Below, piece after piece: positions 17,601 through 25,569 of a stretch of 64,000 nucleotides of DNA. Each line of letters starts with the position of its first letter. Position 1 is the stretch's first letter. Origin of the DNA: Acidimicrobiia bacterium (GTDB taxonomy: Bacteria; Actinomycetota; Acidimicrobiia; Acidimicrobiales; SKKL01); assembly GCA_041676705.1 (NCBI GenBank), contig JBAYRL010000008.1, positions 1-64,000 on the forward strand. Reading direction: 5' to 3'. Position numbers and translations under genes: made by a program. The notes beneath the pieces are model-generated. The model ran no database searches. It saw nothing but the letters and a program-made list of their open reading frames with translations, and was not told where the DNA came from.

Positions 17601-17743
17601 CATAAATAGTCGGTGTAGAAGCCAGCGATTCCTCGCAGCGACGTAGTTAACATGAACAAGGCCACCACTACGGCAACCAAGATCATTCGTCCACGATTCG
17701 AAGTTCGGGGTGAACGTCGGGGCATCTGGGAAGGGGGACGCAT
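14627..17743 (-). CDS. UPF0182 family large membrane protein
   Basis: 1038 residues. Seven membrane helices occupy about 20-320 (TDYLWFDALKFSSVWKG is a family signature). A large extracytoplasmic domain of about 550 residues follows, then an acidic Gly/Ser/Asp-rich tail (about 890-1038). This is the conserved actinobacterial UPF0182 protein (Mycobacterium Rv0064/Rv3193c type), of unknown function and generally associated with the envelope. Length and domain order are normal for the family. Its start lies only 11 bases after the stop of the DivIVA-like gene, so the two are probably co-transcribed. Confidence 0.9.
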   Translation of the reverse strand: MRPPSQMPRRSPRTSNRGRMILVAVVVALFMLTTSLRGIAGFYTDYLWFDALKFSSVWKGVVGAKVALATVFTGTFFVLMYLNLWVADHLAPRFRATSPEDELIDRYRDAIGSKTNLVRAAISLAFALIAGLGTATQWNAWILFRNGSDFGVKDELFHTDVGFYVFKLPFLSFLTSWLFAAIIIILIVSVAAHYVNGGIRVQLRSDRVTPQVKAHISVLLGVLALVRAAGYWLDRFELTFSSRGAVDGAGYTDVNAQLPAIHLLLLISIFAAGLFLYNIKRRGWVLPAVAVGLWAFVSIVVSGIYPAFIQRFKVEPAESTQEAPYIQRNMTATRAAMGLDDVEVYDFDYDGNLTAADIQANQDTIRNIRLVDPKIVNDTFQRLQADFGFYRFNDLDVDRYTIDGEPTQVVIGARELNPSGVPIDSWEGKRLAYTHGYGLVIAPSNAIDPSGRPSFVVGNIPVSGDELIGREIDRPQIYFGENLSDFAIVNTDRREIDYEVDISEIGEDGAPAESEVTRYTGDYGVKMGSWIRRAAFALRFADYNPLISNYIKSDSQILYIRDVRERLQAVAPFLHFDGDPYAVVMEGGVSFVVDAYTTTDRYPYAQQADREQLQRGSGLDHSFNYVRNSVKAVVDGYDGSVRLFIIDEDDPIIAAYAKAFPALFSPMSEMPDEMRQNLRYPEDLFTVQTNMWGRYQLTDVADFYSKQKAWNVAQDPGSSLTDSGTTDITLESGESTGRTRERRILPYYLMMKLPGEDQQSFVIQRSFVPVSENDERKELRAFMVAKSDPDDYGRLITYVMPGTEVDGPGIVNANIKSNAQISPQLNLLNREASKVRLGDLILVPIENSILYVRPLYTEASGQTQVPELRYVIVVSGDRIAMERSLKEALEELFPGSSPETQEDPGFVEGDDDTETEEPGGGTPSDGPDEPGDVEPSEPGTSGTVSELLEQAGDALSRADAALTRGELGEYQRLVNEARRLIEAAMAASAGQNGTSSGSGGGAGAGGSGTDGQSEPGSSGSGNPDDSVSSEPSLPADAA

Positions 17744-17754
17744 AGCTAGAGAGC

Positions 17755-20034
17755 CTATCTATTCACAGGGACGAGCAAGCAGCAACAACGGGAATGAGCC
17801 GGCGGATGAAGATGGCCAGTGGGGAACGCCTCCCCTTTGATCAACACTCCAGCCAAAGCGTTATCTTCACCATCGGGGCACGGGCCTAAACCATTATCGT
17901 TCAACCAAGCCACACTCGCCGATTCGGGCAGAGCGTAGAACACCCCGCGGTTGAAAACCGCATGAGAAGTTGCCGCTCCCATGGCCTCCATCTGAGCGCG
18001 CCAAGGTCGAAAAGCCGCCCTAATCAGCTCGGAAGATTCGTCTTCGTCTAAATCATCGGTCAGTTCACCCAACCGGTTTCGAAGTGGCACTAAAAACCCG
18101 TCCACTAGCTCGACCGCTAAATCAGCCAATTCTTCCGGCGGCACGGGAAGGCTGGGGGCATCGCTAACATAACCGTCGGAGCTGGCGGTCTCGACGGCAA
18201 ATTCTGCTCCGGCCTGGGCGATTTCGTTCAGCACTGCAGAAACCACAGCCACGTAGGCCAGGCGATGCTCGTCTATTGTGCCCACAACAGCTTCGGGTCC
18301 TTCTTTGGCGAGCAAGCGACGAGCCAGGTCCATTTTGTCGTTCTCATCGTCCGACAATTCACGCTTCAACAAGCTGACTAAACGCCTCGACAGCCCCTCT
18401 AACGCCAGGTCACGTAGTTCGAAAAACCGCTCCGCGCTATCGGGGTCGTCATCATCACCGGCACCGGTATCATCACTACTGCTGCCACTAACGTCGTTTC
18501 GGCCGTTATCGCCGCGGCCAGGCTGGTTGCCTTCGACGTCATCAGACTCGCTGCTGTGGCGATCTTCACCCAGTTCGTTGGGCGTTTCTGTCGGGAAAGG
18601 GGCTTGCGCACGCAACCTGGCAAAGAGACTGTCGATTCCAGCCTCAAGCTCGGCATCCTCCGTCTCAAAATCTGAATCGTCGCTTAAAGCCACTTCACTA
18701 GTGGCTAGGTCGTCGGGGGTGGGGCCATCGTTTGAATCGGCTTCACCGTCGGCTTCGACGTCTTCCAAACCAGGGTCAACCGCGGGCTCATCAAGTTCAG
18801 TTACAGCCGTCTCACCAAGCTCAGTTACGGCCGTCTCATCGAGGTCGACCACCTCAACATCGTCAAGAGAAGTGTCGGCCTCGGCGCGAGCCACCATGTC
18901 ATCCAGCACTGCGGGGGCATGTTCCACCAGCGCCGACTCAACTGGGTGTAAGCCCGCAGCTTCAAGCTCGGCATTGTCGTCAATCGCTTCAAGCTCAGCA
19001 TTGTCGTCGATTGCTTCAAGCTCAGCATTATCGTCCGCCAAGAGCGGCACCATCTCAGAGGCCTGATCGGCTTCGGGCGAACTAACTTCCTGGGGGCTCA
19101 AAAGACCTGCCATTCGAGCCAGCTCGATTTCGGCTTCAACCTCTTCCACCGAAGCCGCCTGGGCTTCCGAAGCGGCCCTGCGTGCTGCACTCTCGGCCGC
19201 CCTGCGGGCCTCGGGCATAGCCACTGCAAGCTCGTTCGTGGCTTCATCTAAAGTTTTTCGCACCACGCCGTAAGCCTCAAGCAAACGTTCTCGAGCCGCG
19301 CGTAGCTGTTCTAGCTGCCCCCGCGCAGCATTTCGCCGTTGCGCCAAATCAGCCAAAATACGTTCCCGGACCAGCTTGGCCTCGGCCACCATTTCACGCC
19401 CTTGACGGCGCCCCTCTTCGACGGCCGCTTCAACCTCAGCATCAATCTCGGCTAAGCGGGTTTCTGCCTCTAGTTCTCGGGCTTCGGCCCGCGCCTCTGC
19501 GGACTCACGCAGTGCGGCGGCCTCGCTACTTGCTTCCGCCACAATCCTTTCCGCTTCGGCATTGGCCTCGGCCAACATCTTGTCGCGGTTGGCCTCAGCT
19601 TTTTCAGTGATGGCAGCTGCCACGGCCTCGGCGTTAGCGGAACTTGAGCGTTTTAGTTCGTCGGCTTCCTGTGTCAGCCGCGTAGCTTCCTCTTGGGCTT
19701 CACGAACTAATTGGGCGGTACGGGTCTCCGCCTTGGTACGAATCTCATGCGCAATGCTGCGAGCCGCATCCAAAATCTTGGCGGTTTCTTCACCCAGCAT
19801 GGCCGTTAAGGTGGCCTCGTCGGGAGACTCGGCCTGCGAAGCACGAAGTTCAGCCGCTTCCAAGCGCTCTTGCAGCAACGCTTCCCGGTCAACCAAGGCA
19901 CGCATCTCAGCACTAATTCTATTTAGGTACGCTCTGACTTCTGTTTGGTCAAAACCTCGAAAAGAACTCGAAAAATCGCGTCGTGCAATTTCTTCGGGAA
20001 CGAAGTCTTTGCCATCAGAAGAAAGAGACACCAT
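17755..20034 (-). CDS. DivIVA-domain protein with phage MuF-like C-terminus
   Basis: 759 residues from ATG 20034; a longer frame exists, but only this start places the DivIVA motif (FVPEEIARRDFSSSFRGFD, 10-28) at the N-terminus, as in Wag31/DivIVA. A long Ala/Glu-rich coiled coil (about 30-320) follows. Then comes an acidic region (about 320-530) with internal repeats (three copies of DDNAELEAI). A folded C-terminal domain (about 530-759) ends in CPDGEDNALAG ... HPPAHSRCCCLL. That ending matches the C-x(n)-P-P-A-H-x-x-C-x-C motif closing MuF/SPP1-gp7-type phage head proteins. The N-terminus predicts binding to curved membrane at the poles. The phage-like domain is unexpected, and its role is unknown. 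Confidence 0.8.
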   Translation of the reverse strand: MVSLSSDGKDFVPEEIARRDFSSSFRGFDQTEVRAYLNRISAEMRALVDREALLQERLEAAELRASQAESPDEATLTAMLGEETAKILDAARSIAHEIRTKAETRTAQLVREAQEEATRLTQEADELKRSSSANAEAVAAAITEKAEANRDKMLAEANAEAERIVAEASSEAAALRESAEARAEARELEAETRLAEIDAEVEAAVEEGRRQGREMVAEAKLVRERILADLAQRRNAARGQLEQLRAARERLLEAYGVVRKTLDEATNELAVAMPEARRAAESAARRAASEAQAASVEEVEAEIELARMAGLLSPQEVSSPEADQASEMVPLLADDNAELEAIDDNAELEAIDDNAELEAAGLHPVESALVEHAPAVLDDMVARAEADTSLDDVEVVDLDETAVTELGETAVTELDEPAVDPGLEDVEADGEADSNDGPTPDDLATSEVALSDDSDFETEDAELEAGIDSLFARLRAQAPFPTETPNELGEDRHSSESDDVEGNQPGRGDNGRNDVSGSSSDDTGAGDDDDPDSAERFFELRDLALEGLSRRLVSLLKRELSDDENDKMDLARRLLAKEGPEAVVGTIDEHRLAYVAVVSAVLNEIAQAGAEFAVETASSDGYVSDAPSLPVPPEELADLAVELVDGFLVPLRNRLGELTDDLDEDESSELIRAAFRPWRAQMEAMGAATSHAVFNRGVFYALPESASVAWLNDNGLGPCPDGEDNALAGVLIKGEAFPTGHLHPPAHSRCCCLLVPVNR
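18793..18840. repeat. 24-bp tandem duplication in the DivIVA-like gene
   Basis: Two adjacent 24-base units (18793-18816, 18817-18840), each AAGYTCAGTTAC followed by RGCCGTCTCAYC, encode the repeated octapeptide ETAVTELG/D in the acidic linker. Expansion by slippage is likely. Confidence 0.7.
18960..19037. repeat. 27-bp tandem repeat, three copies, in the DivIVA-like gene
   Basis: Units start at 18960, 18987 and 19014; each encodes D-D-N-A-E-L-E-A-I in the acidic linker. The second and third copies are nearly identical in DNA, indicating recent duplication. The copy number could vary between strains. Confidence 0.8.
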
Positions 20035-20080
20035 TACCTCAATGTTAAGACGTGAAGACCGACGAGTGGCGACAGCAAGC

Positions 20081-21295
20081 CTAGGCGGCTTTGTCAGGGG
20101 CCATGGTCGGCACCACCAATGGGTCGCCGCCAATTGATTCCAGCGCCGCCAAAGCTTCGTCCAGCGTGCCAACTTCAATAATTTGCACTTTGTCCCCCGC
20201 TTGTCGGCGGGCCGCCGCCAATTCCGCTTCGCCTAAGGAATCGGGAACCAAAAACACGGCCACCCCTTCGTGGCGGGCGGTGGCGGCTTTTTGTTCCACC
20301 CCACCAATGGGGCCCACAGTGCCGTCGCGGTCAATGGTGCCGGTTACCGCAACCTGTTGGCCACCAGTCAGTTCACCTGGCGTCAACAAATCGAGGATAG
20401 TGAGGGTGAAACTCAACCCCGCGGAGGGCCCACCCACCGAACCAGTTTCAATATCGACATCAATTGGAAACACGAAATGGGCATCGCGGGTTTGTAGCGA
20501 AACCCCCAAAAACGCCACGGTGTCATCATCTTCACGGGCACCCAGCGTTACCCGTTTCACCCGACGATCCTGGCTGTTCGCATCGTGCTCGTCGATCCCG
20601 GAGCCCTCGGCACCGCGCGCTTCGGTTGCCGAGGGATCAAAATGCTCCACCAACAAATCCACTTCGTCGCCAGGGCTCAACGCAGCGATCGCCTCAACCA
20701 GATCGGCCGCCACCAAAATCGGGGTACCATTAACCTCGACAATTGTGTCGCCAAGCTCGAGAACCCCGTCGGCGGGGGTGTGTTCCGAGACGCTAGCCAC
20801 CACCGCGCCCGTTCCGGTGAAACCCACTTCATAGCCCAAACGTTCCAGCGCCACGTAGGTCGCCAATTCCTTAGAAACGTCCATCATGGCCAAATTCAAA
20901 CGACGGTTCTCATCGGGGTCGTTGTCGCCCAGAACGACCTCTTCTTTCATTACGGTGACTTCAGGATCTAACCAACCCACCAAAGCACCCCATAAGGTCA
21001 GACGCTGTCGAGAAATCGAAATGGTACTCAACATGAACGATCCCTCGGGCTCGTACACGGTGGCACCGTCGATCGCCACTAGGGGCACGGTGGGCCGCAT
21101 AGTTCCGGGTGAAAACGCGAAATACGGGACTCGCACCACTTGAGAAGCAACGACTAGCACCACTAGCACTACCGCTGCGCCCATGGTTCGAATGACCCAA
21201 CGCTGCTGCCACCACGTGCTTCGCTCTGGTTCTTCGTTTTGGCTGTATGCGACGCTGAAGTCGCCGCTGCCGGTATCTTCGGAAGACTTGGGCAC
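20081..21295 (-). CDS. YlbL-like PDZ and Lon-type (S16) serine protease
   Basis: 404 residues from a GTG with AAAGG upstream. One membrane helix (about 35-55) is followed by the YlbL-type N-terminal region (VPYFAFSPGTM), a PDZ domain (about 155-230; GAVVASVSEHTPADG...LELGDTIVEVNG) and an S16 protease domain. The catalytic serine lies in VGGPSAGLSF and the lysine in GGVEQKAATA, so the Ser-Lys dyad is intact. These proteins are anchored in the membrane and act outside the cytoplasm. It is followed 46 bases later by the DivIVA-like gene on the same strand. Confidence 0.85.
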   Translation of the reverse strand: MPKSSEDTGSGDFSVAYSQNEEPERSTWWQQRWVIRTMGAAVVLVVLVVASQVVRVPYFAFSPGTMRPTVPLVAIDGATVYEPEGSFMLSTISISRQRLTLWGALVGWLDPEVTVMKEEVVLGDNDPDENRRLNLAMMDVSKELATYVALERLGYEVGFTGTGAVVASVSEHTPADGVLELGDTIVEVNGTPILVAADLVEAIAALSPGDEVDLLVEHFDPSATEARGAEGSGIDEHDANSQDRRVKRVTLGAREDDDTVAFLGVSLQTRDAHFVFPIDVDIETGSVGGPSAGLSFTLTILDLLTPGELTGGQQVAVTGTIDRDGTVGPIGGVEQKAATARHEGVAVFLVPDSLGEAELAAARRQAGDKVQIIEVGTLDEALAALESIGGDPLVVPTMAPDKAA

Positions 21296-21354
21296 TAATA
21301 TCGACCTTTAGATTGCAGCATCAACCACCAGAATAACGGTCGCTAAGCATCTTC

Positions 21355-21594
21355 ATGTCTTCACTACCATTTCGACATTCAAACAAGGCTCCCAAACCAG
21401 CGCCACCATCGGTTCGCGTTCGTAAAGAGGTGCCGTGGGAAGACCCCGACGCCGTTCGACCGACCTGGCTCCAACGCGGGGCTTCGGGCGTAATGCTGCT
21501 CATACTGGTAGTGATTTTGGGAATTATGCTCACCGTAGCGATTGGAATTTTGTTGATAATGGCGTTCTTTCTAGCCGACTACATCATCGGTTAA
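21355..21594 (+). CDS. Small single-pass membrane protein
   Basis: 79 residues: a basic, proline-rich N-terminal half (KAPKPAPPSVRVRKEVPW) and one long hydrophobic segment (about 47-76). It starts 59 bases from the divergent protease gene and ends before the convergent gene at 21623. No family recognised; the clear membrane segment and lack of any overlapping gene support it. Confidence 0.5.
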   Translation: MSSLPFRHSNKAPKPAPPSVRVRKEVPWEDPDAVRPTWLQRGASGVMLLILVVILGIMLTVAIGILLIMAFFLADYIIG

Positions 21595-21622
21595 ACAACC
21601 ACCTCGACGCTTCAGCAAGCGA

Positions 21623-22042
21623 CTACCGCCCAAAGAGGCCTTTACGCGGTGGATTATCATTCTCAGCCATCAGAGTTTCGGGCTCTTCCTCATCATCAGC
21701 CTCGCCCGAGTTTTCTTCTACCCACGCCGGGGCTCGTTCGGGATTAATGGCAGCACGCTGTTGATCAAAAAGTGGAGTGCTAGAAAGTGTGGGCACACCA
21801 GCATCATCTTGGCGGGATTCTTGTTCCGATTCCGCTTCTGCGGCCACCAGTTCGTCGGCTAATTCAACTTCGTAACGCACCTTGAACTCGAAGGCCACTT
21901 CTTCCATTCGATAAATTCGTACGCCTTCGGCGTTTTCTTCGTTACGAAGCCGCTCCACAATAGTTATAGCGTCGGTAATCGTTTCAGCTTGGCGATAACC
22001 AGGTTTGCCTTCGGGGCTTCTAAAAATAACCATGTACAGCAC
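21623..22042 (-). CDS. Conserved-looking hypothetical protein, acidic C-terminus
   Basis: 139 residues. The start is GTG 22042, with GGAG six bases away; the in-frame ATG at 22033 is the alternative. Residues 1-65 look like a compact alpha/beta domain (LYMVIFRSPEGKPGYRQAET, then ITIVERLRNEENAEGVRIYRM). The rest is acidic and probably disordered. Not recognised. Divergent from the HEAT-repeat gene, with starts only 20 bases apart, so promoters must overlap the coding ends. Confidence 0.55.
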   Translation of the reverse strand: MLYMVIFRSPEGKPGYRQAETITDAITIVERLRNEENAEGVRIYRMEEVAFEFKVRYEVELADELVAAEAESEQESRQDDAGVPTLSSTPLFDQQRAAINPERAPAWVEENSGEADDEEEPETLMAENDNPPRKGLFGR

Positions 22043-22062
22043 CGCGAACTCCTTTGGAAGAT

Positions 22063-22692
22063 ATGAACGGTCAACCAGAACTCGACCATCTAATAAATGA
22101 CAGTAGTAGCGGCCGACGACGACGAGTAGCCATAGCCGGACATACCGGAGACGAAGCTACTGCCCGAGCTCATCTAAATGACCGCGACCCGAAAGTTCGT
22201 GCTAGTGCCCTTACAGCCTTATCGCGACTTGGGGCTGCCAAAAACTCTGAAATTGAACAGGCTTTGGGCGACCCCAGTTCGTTGGTCCGCCGGCGTGCCC
22301 TAGATGTCGGTCGTCACTTAGGTGGAGACGTACTGCCATCGCTCGTGCCGTTGTTAAAAGACTCTGAGGACACTGTTTGCGAAGTAGCCTGTTGGGCCCT
22401 TGGGGAACAAGAACCACCCAACCCAAAGGCAGCCGCGGCGCTAGAAGAAGTGGCACAAAACCATACCGATCGCCTGTGTCGAGAAGCCGCCATCGCCGCC
22501 TTAGGGGCCCTAGGCGAACCCCGCTCTTTAGCCACAATATTGGCCGCCACAACCGACGTAGCCACAGTGCGGCGTCGAGCCGTTATTGCTTTGGCCCCCT
22601 ATGACGGACCCGAAGTAGACGAAGCTTTAGAGCGTGCTCGAAACGACCGTGACTGGCAGGTCCGCCAAGCCGCCGAAGACCTGCTGGCCTAG
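22063..22692 (+). CDS. HEAT-repeat protein
   Basis: 209 residues from ATG 22063, with GGAAG just upstream. The sequence is built from helical repeats with the pattern D-x-x-x-x-V-R-x-x-A-x-x-A-L (DPKVRASALTALSRLG, PSSLVRRRALDVGRHLG, EDTVCEVACWALGE, LCREAAIAALGALGE, ATVRRRAVIALAPY, DWQVRQAAEDLLA). These are PBS-lyase/HEAT-like repeats making a right-handed solenoid for protein contacts. No catalytic motif. The partner is unknown; the divergent neighbour at 21623 is a candidate. Confidence 0.75.
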   Translation: MNGQPELDHLINDSSSGRRRRVAIAGHTGDEATARAHLNDRDPKVRASALTALSRLGAAKNSEIEQALGDPSSLVRRRALDVGRHLGGDVLPSLVPLLKDSEDTVCEVACWALGEQEPPNPKAAAALEEVAQNHTDRLCREAAIAALGALGEPRSLATILAATTDVATVRRRAVIALAPYDGPEVDEALERARNDRDWQVRQAAEDLLA

Positions 22693-22718
22693 TAATAACA
22701 GCTTGAACACCAGATGGT

Positions 22719-23492
22719 TTATCGGTGTTTCCACTCGGCGGGACGTTTCTCTACAAACGAGAGCATGCCTTCTTGAGCGTCTTCTAGTTGGCTAGCGGCC
22801 GCCATAACCTCAATGGCATAGTCGTAGGCCGATTCTTGGTCCATACCCAGCTGGCGGTGCAACGCACGCTTACCCATTGCTCGTGAAGCCGCGCTGCCCC
22901 TCGTCGCTCGACCCAGCAGCTCTAGCGTGGCTTCTTCTAGCTCTTCTTCCTCTACCACCCGATTGATTAAACCCCACGACCACGCCGTTTGCGCGTCAAT
23001 CGAATCACCAGTTAATGCCAGCTCTAGGGCCTGTTTCCGACCGATGCTGCGACCAATCGCCACCATGGGGGTCGTACAGAACCAGCCACCCTTACCTCCG
23101 GGTGCCGCGAAGGTGGCATTTCCAGCCGCCACCGCCAGATCGGCTGCTGCCACCAGCTGGCAGCCAGCAGCGGTTGCCACCGCATGCACCCTGGCAATCA
23201 CCACCTGTGGAATGTATTGCATGGTGTCCATAACCTCGGTACAGGTACGCAACAATTTATGCATCTGGGGCAGAGGTGCGCCGACCATGGCACCCAAATC
23301 GTGTCCGGCGCTAAAGGCCGGGCCAGCTCCAGCCAGAATCACCCCCGTCGCATCGGTGTCTCCAGCTTGGCGAAACGCCTGCAAGAGCGCTTCCAAAAGT
23401 TCTAGCGACAGCGCGTTTCGTCGTTTCGGACGGTTCATAGTGATCGTGATGACATCACCTTCACGCTCAACTAGTACGAGTTCTTCTGCCAT
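22719..23492 (-). CDS. Enoyl-CoA hydratase/isomerase family protein
   Basis: 257 residues from ATG 23492 with GGGGAAG upstream. It has the crotonase fold: FSAGHDLGAM forms the first part of the oxyanion hole and CQLVAAADLAVAAGNATFAAP the second. This form (AGHDL, WFCTTP) is that of the ECHDC3/EchA-type hydratases. It probably acts on short- or medium-chain acyl-CoA thioesters in the cytosol; substrate not deducible. It is divergent from bioY across a 103-base gap that must hold both promoters. Confidence 0.8.
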   Translation of the reverse strand: MAEELVLVEREGDVITITMNRPKRRNALSLELLEALLQAFRQAGDTDATGVILAGAGPAFSAGHDLGAMVGAPLPQMHKLLRTCTEVMDTMQYIPQVVIARVHAVATAAGCQLVAAADLAVAAGNATFAAPGGKGGWFCTTPMVAIGRSIGRKQALELALTGDSIDAQTAWSWGLINRVVEEEELEEATLELLGRATRGSAASRAMGKRALHRQLGMDQESAYDYAIEVMAAASQLEDAQEGMLSFVEKRPAEWKHR

Positions 23493-23595
23493 TTTGTTTC
23501 TTCCCCTTGGGCCTAGGTGGTCCCTTTGTGAGAGAGTAACCAAAGAACGACCCATCAGGTCATATAGGTCAGAAACCACTACGGAGGACCAACCT

Positions 23596-24177
23596 GTGTA
23601 TGCCCCATCGCCAGCCCTAACCCTCTCGGGATTACTACCAACGACCAAGGTACGAACCGTAGCTTTGGTGGTAGCAGCCGCTGCGTTGACCGCCCTCGCG
23701 GCGCAGATCTCGGTACCCATTCCTGGTACCCCGGTGCCGGTAACACTGCAAACCTTCACGGTGGTGCTGGTAGGTGCCGGTTTGGGCTGGAAGTCAGGGC
23801 TTGCTAGTCAGCTGCTCTATGTGATGGTGGGCGCTATGGGTGCCCCTATTTATGCTGGTGGCGAAGGCGGCTGGACGGCGACCACTAGCCATACCGCTGG
23901 CTATCTAGTGGGTTTTGTGGTGGCCGCTACGGTGGCTGGCGCGTTGGCTGAGCGTGGTCAAGACCGCCGGATTCTCACCGCTATTCCCGCTATGGCCATT
24001 GCGTCGGTAATTATTTGGGCCTTTGGTGCCACCTGGTTGGCTTACTCGCTGTCAATCTCACCCGCAGCTGCCATTAGCGCCGGGGTGACCCCATTTATCC
24101 TGGGTGACGCCATCAAGATGTTGGCTGCGGGGTTGGTGCTACCAGCTGCGTGGCGCTTGGTGGAATCACGCCGATAA
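23596..24177 (+). CDS. bioY: Biotin transporter BioY (ECF substrate-binding subunit)
   Basis: 193 residues from GTG 23596, with GGAGG (23583-23587) eight bases upstream. Six membrane helices and the family features are seen: AAQISVPIPGTPVPVTLQTFTVVL near the N-terminus and GAMGAPIYAGGEGG in the loop. BioY is the S-component that binds biotin and works with an ECF energising module encoded elsewhere, or alone. No biotin-synthesis gene is near. No BioQ or BirA operator was recognised in the gap before it. Confidence 0.85.
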   Translation: MYAPSPALTLSGLLPTTKVRTVALVVAAAALTALAAQISVPIPGTPVPVTLQTFTVVLVGAGLGWKSGLASQLLYVMVGAMGAPIYAGGEGGWTATTSHTAGYLVGFVVAATVAGALAERGQDRRILTAIPAMAIASVIIWAFGATWLAYSLSISPAAAISAGVTPFILGDAIKMLAAGLVLPAAWRLVESRR

Positions 24178-24193
24178 CGCGTCGAACTATTGG

Positions 24194-25219
24194 TTACCGT
24201 GCTGAACGAGCGTCCATAAACACGCCCTTCAGCACGTCGTATGCCTCGATGCAGCGACCAGCACCGAGCACCACCGATTCCAACGGAGCCTCTACTAGGT
24301 GCACGTCGACTTGGGTTTCTTGTTGTAGACGCACGGCCAAACCGGCAAGCATGCCGCCACCGCCAACCAAATGGATGCCTTGACCGATTAGGTCTTGTGC
24401 CAATTCAGGTGGGGCGGCTGCCAAACAAGCCAGGACAGCCTCGACAATGGCGTTTACCGGTTCTTCAATGGCGTCACGTACTTCAGCCGGGGTCAGCAAC
24501 ACCGTCTTTGGCAGACCAGTAACGAGGTCACGGCCACGAACTTCGGCGTTCACATCTTCTTGTACGGGATAAGCCGAACCAATTGTGACCTTGATCTGTT
24601 CGGCTGTTTGCTCACCAATAGCAATACCGTATTCACGGCGGATGAAATTCTGAATGGCATTGTCGATATCGAAGCTGCCCACCCGCACGGCTTCGATAGC
24701 CACAATTCCACCCAGGGAAATTAAGGCGGCCTCTGAGGTGCCACCACCAATATCAACAACCATCGAACCGATTGGTTCGTTGATGGGCAACCCAGAACCA
24801 ATAGCCGCGGCCATGGGCTGTTCTATTAGTTGCGCATCGGCCGCCCCAGCGCGGCGAGCAGCTTCGGTAACGGCACGCCGCTCGACCGCAGTAATAGCCG
24901 AGGGCACACAAATAATTACTCGGGGCCGATTGAATCGACTGACCCCTACTCGTTGTAGAACCAACCGAATCATGCGTTGCGTGATGTCGAAGTCGGTGAT
25001 TGCGCCTTGGCGTAACGGGCGAACCGCCACAATGTTGGCCGGGGTTCGACCAATCATCTGCCAAGCGTCATGACCCATGGCTAGCACTTCACCGGTTTGG
25101 TTGTTAAGCGCGATAACGGTGGGCTCGTTCATAACGATGCCCTCACCGCGTGCGTAAACCAAGGTATTGGCGGTGCCTAAGTCAATCGCAAGATCTCGAG
25201 CCAGAGTAATGCCTACCAA
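24194..25219 (-). CDS. mreB: MreB/Mbl-type bacterial actin
   Basis: 341 residues with all actin-fold signatures: phosphate-1 loop AIDLGTANTLVY, phosphate-2 MVVDIGGGTSE, adenosine motif LVGGGGMLAGL, plus VCVPSAITAVERRAV in the VPSA form. Full family length. MreB polymerises on the inner membrane and guides lateral wall synthesis. mreC and mreD do not follow; instead it ends convergent to bioY. Upstream are a small membrane protein (7-base overlap) and moaE. It may be a second mreB-like copy outside the main mre locus. Confidence 0.85.
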   Translation of the reverse strand: MVGITLARDLAIDLGTANTLVYARGEGIVMNEPTVIALNNQTGEVLAMGHDAWQMIGRTPANIVAVRPLRQGAITDFDITQRMIRLVLQRVGVSRFNRPRVIICVPSAITAVERRAVTEAARRAGAADAQLIEQPMAAAIGSGLPINEPIGSMVVDIGGGTSEAALISLGGIVAIEAVRVGSFDIDNAIQNFIRREYGIAIGEQTAEQIKVTIGSAYPVQEDVNAEVRGRDLVTGLPKTVLLTPAEVRDAIEEPVNAIVEAVLACLAAAPPELAQDLIGQGIHLVGGGGMLAGLAVRLQQETQVDVHLVEAPLESVVLGAGRCIEAYDVLKGVFMDARSAR

Positions 25220-25569
25220 ATATCGGACTCATCGCCAGAGCGCGAGTCAGGTTCATCGCCAAAGCGGCCTCCGAGACGTGAACCGTCGCGTACGTTCGGG
25301 CCAGACAAACCAAGGCCGAAGCTATCTGGCTTCCGTATTCTACCCTGCTTCTTTGGTGCTCTTGTAGGCGAAGTTCTAAATACAGACTTGTCATTTGCTT
25401 CGGTGGGGGTTTGGCTACCCGGCTCTTTGGGCGCCAAGGCCTGCATCTCACGACGGAATTCTTCCATAGCTGAACTGCGACGAAAGCCCACTTTGTTGTA
25501 GGCATTAAAGGCAATGGCCCCTATCACGCCCACAATAAGCGCAATAAGCAAAAAACTTGCCGGGTTCAC
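25213..25569 (-). CDS. Small membrane-anchored protein upstream of mreB
   Basis: 118 residues: one N-terminal membrane helix (about 5-23) and a basic, Ser/Pro/Gly-rich cytosolic or periplasmic tail without known domains. The stop overlaps the mreB start by 7 bases and the start overlaps moaE by 4 (ATGA), so it is translationally linked to both. It could be a membrane partner of the actin. Confidence 0.55.
   Translation of the reverse strand: MNPASFLLIALIVGVIGAIAFNAYNKVGFRRSSAMEEFRREMQALAPKEPGSQTPTEANDKSVFRTSPTRAPKKQGRIRKPDSFGLGLSGPNVRDGSRLGGRFGDEPDSRSGDESDIW

Noticed and set aside
18278..19066. Ser-rich 262-codon frame antisense to the DivIVA-like gene
   Set aside because: The long serine runs are the complement of the acidic repeat codons; a mirror of a real gene.
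22927..23595. Upstream extension of bioY
   Set aside because: The extension is antisense to the enoyl-CoA hydratase gene; GTG 23596 has a good ribosome-binding site and gives a normal BioY length.
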